Both the position numbers and the translations under genes were made by a program. Source: Gemmatimonadetes bacterium 13_1_20CM_4_69_16 (GTDB lineage Bacteria; Gemmatimonadota; Gemmatimonadetes; Gemmatimonadales; GWC2-71-9). From it: 64,000 bases of DNA. The stretch spans positions 47,287 to 111,286 of the forward strand of contig MNIR01000058.1 of the NCBI GenBank assembly GCA_001919865.1. Reading direction: 5' to 3'. The stretch's first letter is position 1. The number at the start of each line of letters is the position of its first letter. Below the pieces are notes generated by a model. It was not told the origin of the DNA. It saw nothing but the letters and a program-made list of their open reading frames with translations, and did not search any database. Positions 9,825 to 18,605 of this stretch are shown one piece after another.

Positions 9825-10574
9825 ATGGCCGGCCACAGCAAGTGGAAGCAAATCAAGCGCAAGAAGGCCGTCACCGACGCGCGGCGCGGGGCGCTTTTCA
9901 CCAAGCTGATCCGGGAAATCACCATCGCGGCGAAGCAGGGCGGCGGGGACCCGGACGGCAACGCGCGGCTCCGGACCGCGATCGATGCGGCCAAGGCTGA
10001 GAACATGCCGCTCGACAACATCGAGCGCGCCATCAAGAAGGGCACCGGCGAGCTGGAAGGCGTCCAGTACGAGGAGGTGTCCTACGAGGGCTACGGGCCG
10101 GGCGGCGCCGCGCTGTTCATCGAGGCGACGACCGACAACGCCAACCGGACGGTCGCAGAGATCCGCCATGTGTTCCAGCGGTACGGCGGCAACCTCGGCG
10201 CCGCGCACTCCGTGGCGTGGATGTTCGACCGCAAGGCACAGATCGCGCTGGACGCGACCAAGCTCGATGAGGACGCCGTGCTGGAGGCCGCGCTCGAAGC
10301 GGGCGCCGAAGACGTGGTCCGCGACGCGGACACGTTCGTCATCACCGGCCCGGTGCAGCAACTGCACGCCATCACCGAACAGCTGAAGACCAAGCGGATC
10401 CCGGTGCAATCCGCCGAGATCACCATGATGCCGAAGAGCACGGTAAAGGTCGACGGCAAGGACGCGAAGAGGCTGCTCGAGCTGATCGATGCGCTGGAGG
10501 CGATGGACGACGTCGCGAAGGTGTCCTCGAACTTCGACATCGACGCCGAGGCGCTGGCGGCGGCGACGGCGTGA
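9825..10574 (+). CDS. yebC: YebC/PmpR family transcriptional/translation regulator
   Basis: MAGHSKWKQIKRKKAVTDARRGALFTKLIREITIAAKQGG diagnostic N-terminus. Confidence 0.97.
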   Translation: MAGHSKWKQIKRKKAVTDARRGALFTKLIREITIAAKQGGGDPDGNARLRTAIDAAKAENMPLDNIERAIKKGTGELEGVQYEEVSYEGYGPGGAALFIEATTDNANRTVAEIRHVFQRYGGNLGAAHSVAWMFDRKAQIALDATKLDEDAVLEAALEAGAEDVVRDADTFVITGPVQQLHAITEQLKTKRIPVQSAEITMMPKSTVKVDGKDAKRLLELIDALEAMDDVAKVSSNFDIDAEALAAATA

Positions 10575-10575
10575 C

Positions 10576-10898
10576 GTGAGAGTCCTGGGCGTCGACCCGG
10601 GAACCTCGGTCACCGGCTACGGCGTGATCGAGACGGGGAACGGGGCGCCCGCCATGGGCCGGCTGATCGAATGTGGTGTCATCAGCTTCGGATCCTGCTG
10701 GCCGCCGCGCAGGCGGGCCTCGCCATCGCGCAATATCCGCCCGCCACCGTGAAGAAGACCGTCGCCGGCGCGGGGGGCGCCCCCAAGGCGCAGGTCGGCG
10801 CGGTGGTGGCTCGGCTCCTCAAGCTGACGCGCGCCCCGACGCCGCCGGACGCGGCCGACGGCGTGGCGGTCGCACTCACGCACATTCTCCGCTCATGA
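10576..10898 (+). pseudogene. ruvC: RuvC Holliday junction resolvase, disrupted by internal out-of-frame deletion
   Basis: Frame 1 gives RVLGVDPGTSVTGYGVIETGNGA...ECGVISFG then loses homology; frame 3 resumes ILLAAAQAGLAIAQYPPATVKKTVAGAGGAPKAQVG...PPDAADGVAVALTH; central region missing. Confidence 0.85.
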
Positions 10899-10905
10899 GC
10901 GCGCG

Positions 10906-11499
10906 ATGATCGCCCAGGTCAGCGGGCGCCTCGCCGCCAAGCAAGCCGACCGCGTCGTGGTCCAGACGGCGGGTGGGGTCGGTTACGAGATCGCCGTCCC
11001 GCTCGGCGTCATGGAAGACCTGCCGGCGGTGGGCGAGAGCGTGAGCCTCGCGACCGAGCTCGTGGTGCGGGAGGACGGCTGGGCGCTGTACGGGTTCCGA
11101 GACGCGGCGGGGCGGCGATTTTTCCAGCGGCTCATCGGCGTCACCGGCATCGGTCCGAAGATCGCGATCGCGCTGATGTCGGCACTCGGCGTGGAGCGCG
11201 GCGCGCGGGCGGTCCGGGAGCGGAACATCGGCCTCCTGGCATCGGTCAGTGGCATCGGCAAGAAGACCGCCGAGCGCCTGGCGCTTGAACTCGCCGACAA
11301 GCTCGGCGAGTTTGAGGAGCCGGAGGGCGGCGCGGCCCCGAGCGACGGCACCGCCGAAGCCGCCCTCAAGGCGCTCGAGCGGCTGGGATACGGCACGGCC
11401 GAGGCGGACCGGGCGCTGCGAGACGTGCTGGCCGCCGACGGCGGTGCCGACACCGAGGCGCTCGTCCGGCGGGCGCTGCAACTGCTCACCCAGAGGTGA
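10906..11499 (+). CDS. ruvA: Holliday junction branch migration protein RuvA
   Basis: MIAQVSGRLAAKQADRVVVQTAGGVGYEIAVP...GVTGIGPKIAIALMS...GIGKKTAERLALEL. Confidence 0.95.
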   Translation: MIAQVSGRLAAKQADRVVVQTAGGVGYEIAVPLGVMEDLPAVGESVSLATELVVREDGWALYGFRDAAGRRFFQRLIGVTGIGPKIAIALMSALGVERGARAVRERNIGLLASVSGIGKKTAERLALELADKLGEFEEPEGGAAPSDGTAEAALKALERLGYGTAEADRALRDVLAADGGADTEALVRRALQLLTQR

Positions 11500-11501
11500 C
11501 G

Positions 11502-11681
11502 ATGGCAGCCACCGCTGAATGGATCTGCACGCGCTGCGGCTCGACCAACCGGCGGCTCGTCCCGGACGGCGCGAGGCGCGCGGTGGACGAGTGTCTCACG
11601 TGCCACACGCGCCACGAGCTCGAAGCCGACGCCCGGCCGGTGCGCTGGCGCGCGCGGCCGCTGGGAAAGAAGGCCGCGTGA
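11502..11681 (+). CDS. small CxxC/CxxC zinc-ribbon-like protein
   Basis: [10 protein letters not shown]...[10 protein letters not shown]. Confidence 0.6.
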   Translation: MAATAEWICTRCGSTNRRLVPDGARRAVDECLTCHTRHELEADARPVRWRARPLGKKAA

Positions 11682-11715
11682 CTGCCTTCAGGGTGGGAAC
11701 GCGCGGGCAGTTGCC

Positions 11716-12756
11716 ATGAAGCCGGCAGGTCGCACCCAGATCACCACCCCCGAGGCGCTCCCCGACGAGCGCGTGACGGACGCGGCGCTGCGCCCCTCGC
11801 GCCTGGACGAATTCGTCGGCCAGAGCAAGGTGAAGGAATCGCTCCAGATCGCCATCGACGCGGCGAAGCAGCGCAAAGAACCGCTCGACCACACCCTGTT
11901 TTTCGGCCCCCCCGGCCTCGGCAAGACGACGCTCGCGTTGTTGATGGCTCGCGAGCTCGGCGTGAACGTGCGCACCACCTCGGGACCGGTGCTCGAGCGC
12001 CCGGGCGATCTGGTCGGCCTGCTCACGTCGCTCAAGGCGGGCGACATCCTGTTCATCGACGAGATCCACCGGCTCCGCCCCGCGCTGGAGGAATTCCTGT
12101 ACCCCGCGATGGAGGAATTCCACGTCGATGTCCGCATCGCCGACGGGCCGCACGCGCAGACCATCCCGATGGCGCTGGAGCGCTTCACGCTGATCGGCGC
12201 GACGACGCGGTTCGGCTTGCTCACACCACCGATGCGCGCGCGCTTCGGCCTGGTCGAGCGACTGTCGTACTATCCCCCCGACGACCTGGCCCAGATCCTC
12301 GTCCGCTCGGCCGGAATCCTCGCCGTGCCCGCCGACGCGGCGGGCATCGCCGAAATCGCCCGTCGCAGCCGTGGCACGCCGCGCGTCGCGAATCGGTTGC
12401 TCAAGCGGGTGCGCGACTTCGCCCAGGTTCGTGCCAACGGGAAGATCACCGCCCAGGTCGCCGGCGAGGCGCTCAAGCGGCTCGACGTGGACGAGTTCGG
12501 GCTCGACGACATGGATGGTCGCATCCTGAAGACGATCATCGAGCAGTTCGACGGCGGGCCGGTCGGGCTGACGACCATCGCCGCGGCCGTGGGTGAAGAC
12601 CCCGGGACGGTGGAGGAGGTGTACGAGCCGTTCCTGATGCAACGCGGCTTTCTGGCCCGCACGGCGCGCGGCCGCTGCGCCACGGGCGCCGCGTATCGAC
12701 ACTTCGGGTTCACCCCCCCTAAGAGCGCCGAGCAGCCGACGATGTTCGACGGCTGA
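11716..12756 (+). CDS. ruvB: Holliday junction branch migration helicase RuvB
   Basis: [48 protein letters not shown]. Confidence 0.98.
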   Translation: MKPAGRTQITTPEALPDERVTDAALRPSRLDEFVGQSKVKESLQIAIDAAKQRKEPLDHTLFFGPPGLGKTTLALLMARELGVNVRTTSGPVLERPGDLVGLLTSLKAGDILFIDEIHRLRPALEEFLYPAMEEFHVDVRIADGPHAQTIPMALERFTLIGATTRFGLLTPPMRARFGLVERLSYYPPDDLAQILVRSAGILAVPADAAGIAEIARRSRGTPRVANRLLKRVRDFAQVRANGKITAQVAGEALKRLDVDEFGLDDMDGRILKTIIEQFDGGPVGLTTIAAAVGEDPGTVEEVYEPFLMQRGFLARTARGRCATGAAYRHFGFTPPKSAEQPTMFDG

Positions 12757-12833
12757 GCGCGGAACGCGCAAGTCGGAACGCGGAACTGAAGTGCGCCTGC
12801 CTGTTCCGCGTTCCGCCTTCCGACTTCCGCGCT
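12756..12833. repeat. palindromic element, ruvB-queA intergenic
   Basis: agcgcggaa...cggaacgcggaac / gttccgcgttccg...ttccgcgct, 22 of 31 arm positions in exact end blocks. Confidence 0.88.
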
Positions 12834-12839
12834 TCACTC

Positions 12840-13886
12840 ATGCACTCCTCCGACTTCGAATACGATCTCCCCCCTGCGCTCATCGCGCAGCACCCCCTCC
12901 CCGACCGCGCGGCGAGTCGCCTGCTCGTTCTGGAGCGCTCGAACGGCGTCATCCGCCATGCCCGGTTCCGCGACATCGTCGAGCTGGTCGCGCCCGAAGA
13001 CGTCTTGGTCCTCAACGTTTCCCGCGTGATCCCTGCGAGACTGCACGGGACCCGGGGCCCGGGATCCGGGACCCGGGGCCCGAGTGGTGCGGCCGAGCTC
13101 CTGCTGGTGCGCGAGCTGCCCGACGGGACCTGGCTCGCGCTGGGGCACCCCGGCGGGAAGCTCAAGCCCGGGCGCACGGTACGATTCGGCAACGACAGCG
13201 CGGTCGAGGTCATCGAGGTGCTGGGCGGGGGCCTGCGGCGCATAAAATTCGTCGGTGCGCTCGATGCCCCCGCCACGCTCGCCCGGTACGGCGAGGTGCC
13301 GCTGCCGCCCTACATTCGCCGACGCCCGCGTCCCGAAGATCGCGACCGCTACCAGACGGTGTATGCGGCACACGACGGCAGCGTGGCGGCGCCCACTGCC
13401 GGATTGCATTTCACGTCGGAGCTGCTCGAGCGCGTGCGCGCAAGAGGCACGGCCGTCGCGGCGCTCGATCTGCACGTCGGCCCCGGCACCTTCAAGCCGG
13501 TCGAGGTGGACGACCTCGCGGACCATGTGATGCACGCCGAAGCGTACGCGGTGAGCGAGGACGCGGCGGCGACCGTCAACGAGAGGCGGCAGGCGGGAGG
13601 CCGGCTATGGGCGGTGGGGACGACCGTGGTGCGCACGCTCGAGAGCTGCGCCGCCGCCGACGGCTCGATCCGCCCAGGGGCCGGCGAGACGCAGGCCTTC
13701 ATCTATCCCCCCTACACGTTCCGCGCAGTGGACCGGCTCCTCACGAATTTCCACCTGCCGCGCTCGACCCTGCTAATGTTGGTGTGCGCGTTCGGGGGCT
13801 ACGAGCACGTGATGGGGGCGTATCGGGAAGCGATCGCCGAGGGGTACCGGTTTTATTCATATGGGGATGCGATGGCGGTCACGTGA
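12840..13886 (+). CDS. queA: tRNA preQ1(34) S-adenosylmethionine ribosyltransferase-isomerase
   Basis: FEYDLPPALIAQHPLPDRAASRLLVLER; YQTVYAAHDGSVAAPTAGLHF; NFHLPRSTLLMLVCAFGG. Confidence 0.97.
   Translation: MHSSDFEYDLPPALIAQHPLPDRAASRLLVLERSNGVIRHARFRDIVELVAPEDVLVLNVSRVIPARLHGTRGPGSGTRGPSGAAELLLVRELPDGTWLALGHPGGKLKPGRTVRFGNDSAVEVIEVLGGGLRRIKFVGALDAPATLARYGEVPLPPYIRRRPRPEDRDRYQTVYAAHDGSVAAPTAGLHFTSELLERVRARGTAVAALDLHVGPGTFKPVEVDDLADHVMHAEAYAVSEDAAATVNERRQAGGRLWAVGTTVVRTLESCAAADGSIRPGAGETQAFIYPPYTFRAVDRLLTNFHLPRSTLLMLVCAFGGYEHVMGAYREAIAEGYRFYSYGDAMAVT
13047..13083. repeat. 7-bp micro-repeat/palindromic insert within queA
   Basis: gggaccc-ggggccc-gggatcc-gggaccc-ggggccc. Confidence 0.8.
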
Positions 13887-13963
13887 ACGCGGAAGTGCGA
13901 ACGCGGAACGCGGAACGGAAGGGCGAGCACCTGTTCCGCGTTCCGACTTCCGGGTTCCGCGTT
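13886..13963. repeat. palindromic element, queA-tgt intergenic
   Basis: aacgcggaa...cggaacgcggaa / ttccgcgttccg...ttccgcgtt; same family as 12756-12833. Confidence 0.88.
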
Positions 13964-13978
13964 GACGTCGGCTGACCC

Positions 13979-15151
13979 ATGTTCGAATTCACGCTCGACG
14001 CCACCTGCGGCCCCGCTCGCGCCGGTACGCTCGTCCTCCCCCACGGCACGGTCGAGACTCCGGCCTTCATGCCCGTTGGGACACAGGGGACGGTCCGCAC
14101 GCTGTCGCCCGCCGACCTGCATGCCGTCGGTGCGGAGCTGGTGCTCGCGAACACGTACCACTTGCACGTGCGCCCCGGCGAGGGCGTGGTAGCGCGATTG
14201 GGCGGCCTGCACCGCTTCATGAGCTGGGACCGACCGCTGCTCACCGACTCTGGGGGCTTCCAGGTGTTCTCACTCGAGGGGTTCCGGCGCGTGGACGACG
14301 ACGGCGTCGAGTTCCAAAGCCACGTGGACGGTGGGCGGCGACACCTCACTCCGGAGCGCGCCACGGAGATCCAGTGGACGCTGGGGGCAGACATCGCGAT
14401 GGCGTTCGATCACGTGGTGCCGGGGGGGGCGGATGAGGCCACCGCGAGGGACGCCATGGAGCGGACGCTGCGCTGGTTAGGACGGTGCGCCAAGAGGCAC
14501 GCGGAGCTGAAGGAACGATGGACGGATGGAAAGATGGAACGATCGTTCCCACGTTCCAACGTTCCATCGGTCCCCCAGACCCTCTGGCCCATTCTCCAGG
14601 GCGGCACCCACCTGGCGCTGCGGGAGGAGGGCCTGCGCCGGATCTGCGACCTCGACTCCTGGACCGGCCTCGCGATCGGCGGCCTGTCCGTCGGCGAGCC
14701 GAAGCCCCTGATGTACGAGATGCTCGCGAGCCTGGAGCCCCGGCTGCCTCCCGCCGGGCCGCGTTATCTTATGGGCGTGGGGTTCCCCGAGGACCTCGTC
14801 GCGGCGACGGAGCGCGGCATCGACCTGTTCGACTGCGTGGCGCCCACGCGGAACGGGCGCAACGGCTCCGCCTTCACGCCGGACGGTCCCGTGAACATCC
14901 GCAACGCCGAGCACCGCGAGGACGCGCGGCCGCTCGACGCGACGTGCGACTGCGAGACCTGCACCACGTTCTCGCGCGGCTACCTGCGCCACTTGTTCGT
15001 GGCCGAGGAGCTGTTGGGGCTGCGGCTCTTGTCGCTGCACAACGTCCGGTTCCTGATCCGGCTCGCCGCGGCGATGCGCGCCGCGATCCGCGCCGGGACT
15101 TTCCCGCGGTGGGCCGCCGAATGGCGGCACCGCTACACTCGATCGGACTGA
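13979..15151 (+). CDS. tgt: tRNA-guanine transglycosylase
   Basis: TPAFMPVGTQGTVRTLSP; RPLLTDSGGFQVFSL; NIRNAEHREDARPLDATCDCETC. Confidence 0.97.
   Translation: MFEFTLDATCGPARAGTLVLPHGTVETPAFMPVGTQGTVRTLSPADLHAVGAELVLANTYHLHVRPGEGVVARLGGLHRFMSWDRPLLTDSGGFQVFSLEGFRRVDDDGVEFQSHVDGGRRHLTPERATEIQWTLGADIAMAFDHVVPGGADEATARDAMERTLRWLGRCAKRHAELKERWTDGKMERSFPRSNVPSVPQTLWPILQGGTHLALREEGLRRICDLDSWTGLAIGGLSVGEPKPLMYEMLASLEPRLPPAGPRYLMGVGFPEDLVAATERGIDLFDCVAPTRNGRNGSAFTPDGPVNIRNAEHREDARPLDATCDCETCTTFSRGYLRHLFVAEELLGLRLLSLHNVRFLIRLAAAMRAAIRAGTFPRWAAEWRHRYTRSD
14512..14573. repeat. 62-bp loopless palindrome of 8-bp micro-repeats within tgt
   Basis: 31-bp arms, 24/31 complementary, centred on gaacga|tcgttc. 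Confidence 0.88.
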
Positions 15152-15153
15152 CC

Positions 15154-15477
15154 ATGCCCATGTACGCAGTGCTCTTCACGCCCTCCGGCCAGGGGGGGCC
15201 AGCCGCCGGGTGGTTCGTGTTCCAGCTGGCGGCGGTGTTCGCCATCATCTATTTCCTGATCCTCCGTCCGCAAAAGAAGCAACAGGAGCGCCATCGCCAG
15301 CTGCTGGCCTCGCTGCAGCGCGGGGACAAGGTGCTGACGTCCGGTGGCATCCTCGGCGAAGTGGTGCACCTGAAGGACGACGAGGTGACGGTGAAGAGTG
15401 GCGAGGCGCGTCTCATCGTCGCGCGGTCGAACATCGCCAACATCCTCAACCGGTCCGCCGAAGCCAAGCCGCAGTGA
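15154..15477 (+). CDS. yajC: preprotein translocase subunit YajC
   Basis: IIYFLILRPQKKQQERHRQLLASLQRGDKVLTSGGILGEV. Confidence 0.95.
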   Translation: MPMYAVLFTPSGQGGPAAGWFVFQLAAVFAIIYFLILRPQKKQQERHRQLLASLQRGDKVLTSGGILGEVVHLKDDEVTVKSGEARLIVARSNIANILNRSAEAKPQ

Positions 15478-16022
15478 CCGTCCGGAAGCTCCACCTCCTG
15501 GGCTCGCCCGTGCTGCGACGGCCCGCGACACCGGTCGCCGCCGTGGACGACGCGGTTCGCGAGCTCGTGGACGACCTGTTCGAAACCATGCGCGCGGCCA
15601 AAGGGGTGGGGCTAGCCGCGAACCAGGTGGGCGTGGCCCAGCGCATCGCCGTCGTGGACGTGGGAGAGGAATTCCCGCCGCCGCTCGTGCTGGTCAATCC
15701 CCGCATCGTCCAGGCGAGCGACGTCACCGAGACCGCCGAGGAGGGCTGTCTCTCGATTCCCGACATCTATGGTGACGTGGAGCGTTCGCTCGCCGTCACC
15801 CTCGAAGCGCTCGACCGGGACGGCCGGCCGTACCGCACCGAGCTCTCCGGCTTCAAGGCCCGCGCCGTACAACACGAGATCGATCATCTCGACGGCATCC
15901 TGTTCCTCGATCACTTGAGCGCCGTGAAGCGGCACCTGCTGATCGCGAAGTGGAAGCGCTCCCGCAAGGGGCAGTCCGGTTACATCAAGGACGTGACGCC
16001 GGAGCCGGCGGGCGAGCTCTAG
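15474..16022 (+). CDS. def: peptide deformylase
   Basis: GVGLAANQVGV, EGCLSIP, QHEIDHLDGILF motifs. Confidence 0.97.
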   Translation: MTVRKLHLLGSPVLRRPATPVAAVDDAVRELVDDLFETMRAAKGVGLAANQVGVAQRIAVVDVGEEFPPPLVLVNPRIVQASDVTETAEEGCLSIPDIYGDVERSLAVTLEALDRDGRPYRTELSGFKARAVQHEIDHLDGILFLDHLSAVKRHLLIAKWKRSRKGQSGYIKDVTPEPAGEL

Positions 16023-16949
16023 GTGCGCGTCGTCTTCTTCGGCACGCCGGAATTCGCCGTCCCGTCGCTGCGCGCCCTGGTGGGCGAGGGGTTCGACGTC
16101 GTCGCCGCGGTGACGCCGCCCGATCGGCCGCAGGGCCGCTCGCGCTCGCAGCTCGTCCCCCCGCCGGTGAAGCTGGCCGCCGAGGCGGAAGGCGTCCCCG
16201 TATTGCAGCCCGCGCGCCCGACCGATGCCGGCTTCCTCGACCGGATCCGGGAGCTGGCGGCGGATGTCGGGGTCGTGGTGGCGTACGGGCACATCCTCAA
16301 GCCTGAGCTGCTGCAGCTCCCCCGGCGCGGGATGGTCAACGTGCACCCCTCCCTCCTTCCCGAGCTGCGTGGAGCGGCGCCCGTGGAGTGGGCGATCCTG
16401 ACCGGCCTCGAGAAGACGGGCGTCAGCATCATGCAGCTCGACGAGGGCCTCGATTCGGGACCCATCCTGCTGCAGATCCCGCACCGCATCGATCCGGACC
16501 AAACCGGGGGCGAGCTCTCGGCGCATCTCGCCGAAGTCGGCGCGCAAGCCCTGGTCGAGGCGCTGGCGCTGTGGGAGCGTGACGCGCTCCGCCCGGTCCC
16601 GCAGGATGCCGCCCGCGCCACCTACGCGCCCAAGCTCACGCGCGAAACGGCCCACATCCGCTGGAGCGAGCCCGCCGATCGGGTCGCGTGCCTGATCCGT
16701 GGCCTCGACCCGAAGCCCGGCGCCTGGACGCAGCTGGACGGCCAGGAGATCAAGCTGTTCGGCCCCCCCCGGCGCGTGGAGCAGCGGGGCTCTCCCGGGG
16801 AAGTGCTGAAGGCCGACAGCCGGCTGCTGATCGCGGCGGCGAGCGGCGCGGTGGAGGTGGAGGAAGTCCAGCCCGCCGGCAAGGCCCGGCTGCGCGTCGC
16901 GGATTGGGTGCGTGGCCGCGGCGTGAAGGTGGGCCAGCGCTTCGCGTGA
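16023..16949 (+). CDS. fmt: methionyl-tRNA formyltransferase
   Basis: MRVVFFGTPEFAVPSLRAL; NVHPSLLPELRGAAPVEWAIL. Confidence 0.96.
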   Translation: MRVVFFGTPEFAVPSLRALVGEGFDVVAAVTPPDRPQGRSRSQLVPPPVKLAAEAEGVPVLQPARPTDAGFLDRIRELAADVGVVVAYGHILKPELLQLPRRGMVNVHPSLLPELRGAAPVEWAILTGLEKTGVSIMQLDEGLDSGPILLQIPHRIDPDQTGGELSAHLAEVGAQALVEALALWERDALRPVPQDAARATYAPKLTRETAHIRWSEPADRVACLIRGLDPKPGAWTQLDGQEIKLFGPPRRVEQRGSPGEVLKADSRLLIAAASGAVEVEEVQPAGKARLRVADWVRGRGVKVGQRFA

Positions 16950-17566
16950 CGCACCCCGCGCCGTTGCCGCGGCTGCACGCGATCACCGACGAGCGCATCG
17001 CCCGAAGTGCGGACCTGGATGGACTCGCGCAACAGCTCGCCGCCGGCGCGGGTGCCGAGCTGGCATTCCACGCACGCGGCCGTGCGCTCACCGGACTCGA
17101 GCACTACGATCTCGCTGTCCGTCTATCCGTCTACCCGTCTACCCGTCTATTCGTCAACGACCGCCTCGACGTCGCGCTCGCCGCCAGCGCCAGTGGGGTC
17201 CAGCTCGGCACCGGGAGTCTCGATCCGGCGCACGCGCGCCACCTCGACTCGGGCTGGTGGATCGGCAAGTCCGTGCACGATTTGCGCGAGGCGCTGGCCG
17301 CACAAGCGGCCGGCGCCGACTATCTTTTGGTGGGGCCGGTGTACCGAACCGCCACCCACCCGGGGCGCGAGCCGCTGGGATCAGGGCCACTGGCCGAGAT
17401 CAGCGCACTGGGGCTCCCGGTGCTCGCGATCGGCGGCGTGACGCCCGAGCGGATCCGCGAGCTGCGCGCCGCCGGCGCGTACGGGGTGGCGGCGATCCGG
17501 GCGTTGTGGGACGCGCCCGATCCGGAGGCCGCGGCCCGAAGCATGGTGCGGGAGCTGACACGGTGA
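16946..17566 (+). CDS. thiE: thiamine phosphate synthase
   Basis: LFVNDRLDVALAASASGVQLG...GADYLLVGPVYRTATHPG...LPVLAIGGVTPERI. Confidence 0.9.
   Translation: MTHPAPLPRLHAITDERIARSADLDGLAQQLAAGAGAELAFHARGRALTGLEHYDLAVRLSVYPSTRLFVNDRLDVALAASASGVQLGTGSLDPAHARHLDSGWWIGKSVHDLREALAAQAAGADYLLVGPVYRTATHPGREPLGSGPLAEISALGLPVLAIGGVTPERIRELRAAGAYGVAAIRALWDAPDPEAAARSMVRELTR
17118..17154. repeat. 8-bp tandem micro-repeat (cgtctaYc) within thiE
   Basis: cgtctatc-cgtctacc-cgtctacc-cgtctatt-cgtc. Confidence 0.85.
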
Positions 17567-17775
17567 ACGATACGATCGACATCACGCTGAACGGGGAGCG
17601 CCGCGCGGTGGCGCGGGGGGCGACCCTGCTCGAGCTGCTCGCCGCGCTCGACCTCGACCCGCGCGCGGTGGTCGTCGAGCATAACCGCGCGATCGTGCGG
17701 CGGCTCGCGCTGGGCGACGTACGGGTCGCCCCAGGGGACGCGGTCGAGCTGGTGCATTTCGTGGGAGGAGGGTGA
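17563..17775 (+). CDS. thiS: sulfur carrier protein ThiS
   Basis: [10 protein letters not shown]...[12 protein letters not shown]...[10 protein letters not shown]-terminal GG. Confidence 0.93.
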   Translation: MNDTIDITLNGERRAVARGATLLELLAALDLDPRAVVVEHNRAIVRRLALGDVRVAPGDAVELVHFVGGG

Positions 17776-17779
17776 GCCG

Positions 17780-18577
17780 ATGGCCACAGCCGTCGAGACC
17801 CTGCGTGACACGCCGTTCGCCATCGGTGGGCGCACGTTCCACTCGCGCCTGCTGGTGGGGACGGGCAAGTACTCGGACAACGAGACGATGGTCCGCGCCA
17901 TCGAAGCGTCGGGGGCGGAGATCGTCACCGTCGCGGTGCGGCGCGTGGATCTGGACCGCACGAAGCAGGCGGGCGTGCTGTACCACCTCGACCCCAAGCG
18001 CTATTTCCTGCTCGCGAACACCGCTGGCTGCGCCACGGCGGAGGACGCGGTGCGGTACGCCCGGCTGGCCCGTGAGGCCGGCTTCAATGAGTTCATCAAG
18101 CTCGAAGTGATCGGCGACCAGGAGACGCTCCTCCCCGACGTGCAGGGCCTGCTCGAGGCCGCGCAGCTTCTGGTGCGGGACGGTTTCAAGGTGCTCGCCT
18201 ACACGAACGAGGATCTGGTGACGGCGCTGCGACTCGAGGACGCGGGCTGCGCCGCGGTGATGCCGCTCGCGTCGCCGATCGGCAGCGGGCTCGGGCTCTT
18301 GAACCCGTACAGCGTCCGCATCATCAAGCGGCGACTCAAGGTGCCCGTGGTGGTGGACGCGGGCGTCGGGACAGCGTCGGACGCCTGCATCACGATGGAG
18401 CAGGGCGTGGACGGAATCCTCATGAACACCGCGCTGGCGGCGGCTCAGGATCCGGTCGCGATGGCGCACGCGATGCATCTCGCGGTGGAGGCGGGACGGA
18501 CCGCGTACCTCGCCGGTCGCATGCCGCGGCGCGAGGTGGCGGTGCCCTCCTCCCCGCTCGAGGGGATGCTGGATTAG
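17780..18577 (+). CDS. thiG: thiazole synthase
   Basis: [35 protein letters not shown]-terminus. Confidence 0.97.
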   Translation: MATAVETLRDTPFAIGGRTFHSRLLVGTGKYSDNETMVRAIEASGAEIVTVAVRRVDLDRTKQAGVLYHLDPKRYFLLANTAGCATAEDAVRYARLAREAGFNEFIKLEVIGDQETLLPDVQGLLEAAQLLVRDGFKVLAYTNEDLVTALRLEDAGCAAVMPLASPIGSGLGLLNPYSVRIIKRRLKVPVVVDAGVGTASDACITMEQGVDGILMNTALAAAQDPVAMAHAMHLAVEAGRTAYLAGRMPRREVAVPSSPLEGMLD

Positions 18578-18605
18578 GGACGCCACCGCCGCCCGGCGCG
18601 CGGCG

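Noticed and set aside
15154-15477. yajC not followed by secD/secF as an anomaly
   Set aside because: secDF can be located elsewhere; absence inside one window is not evidence
8382-17154. Tandem 7/8-bp arrays considered as CRISPR
   Set aside because: Units far too short, no spacers, no cas genes
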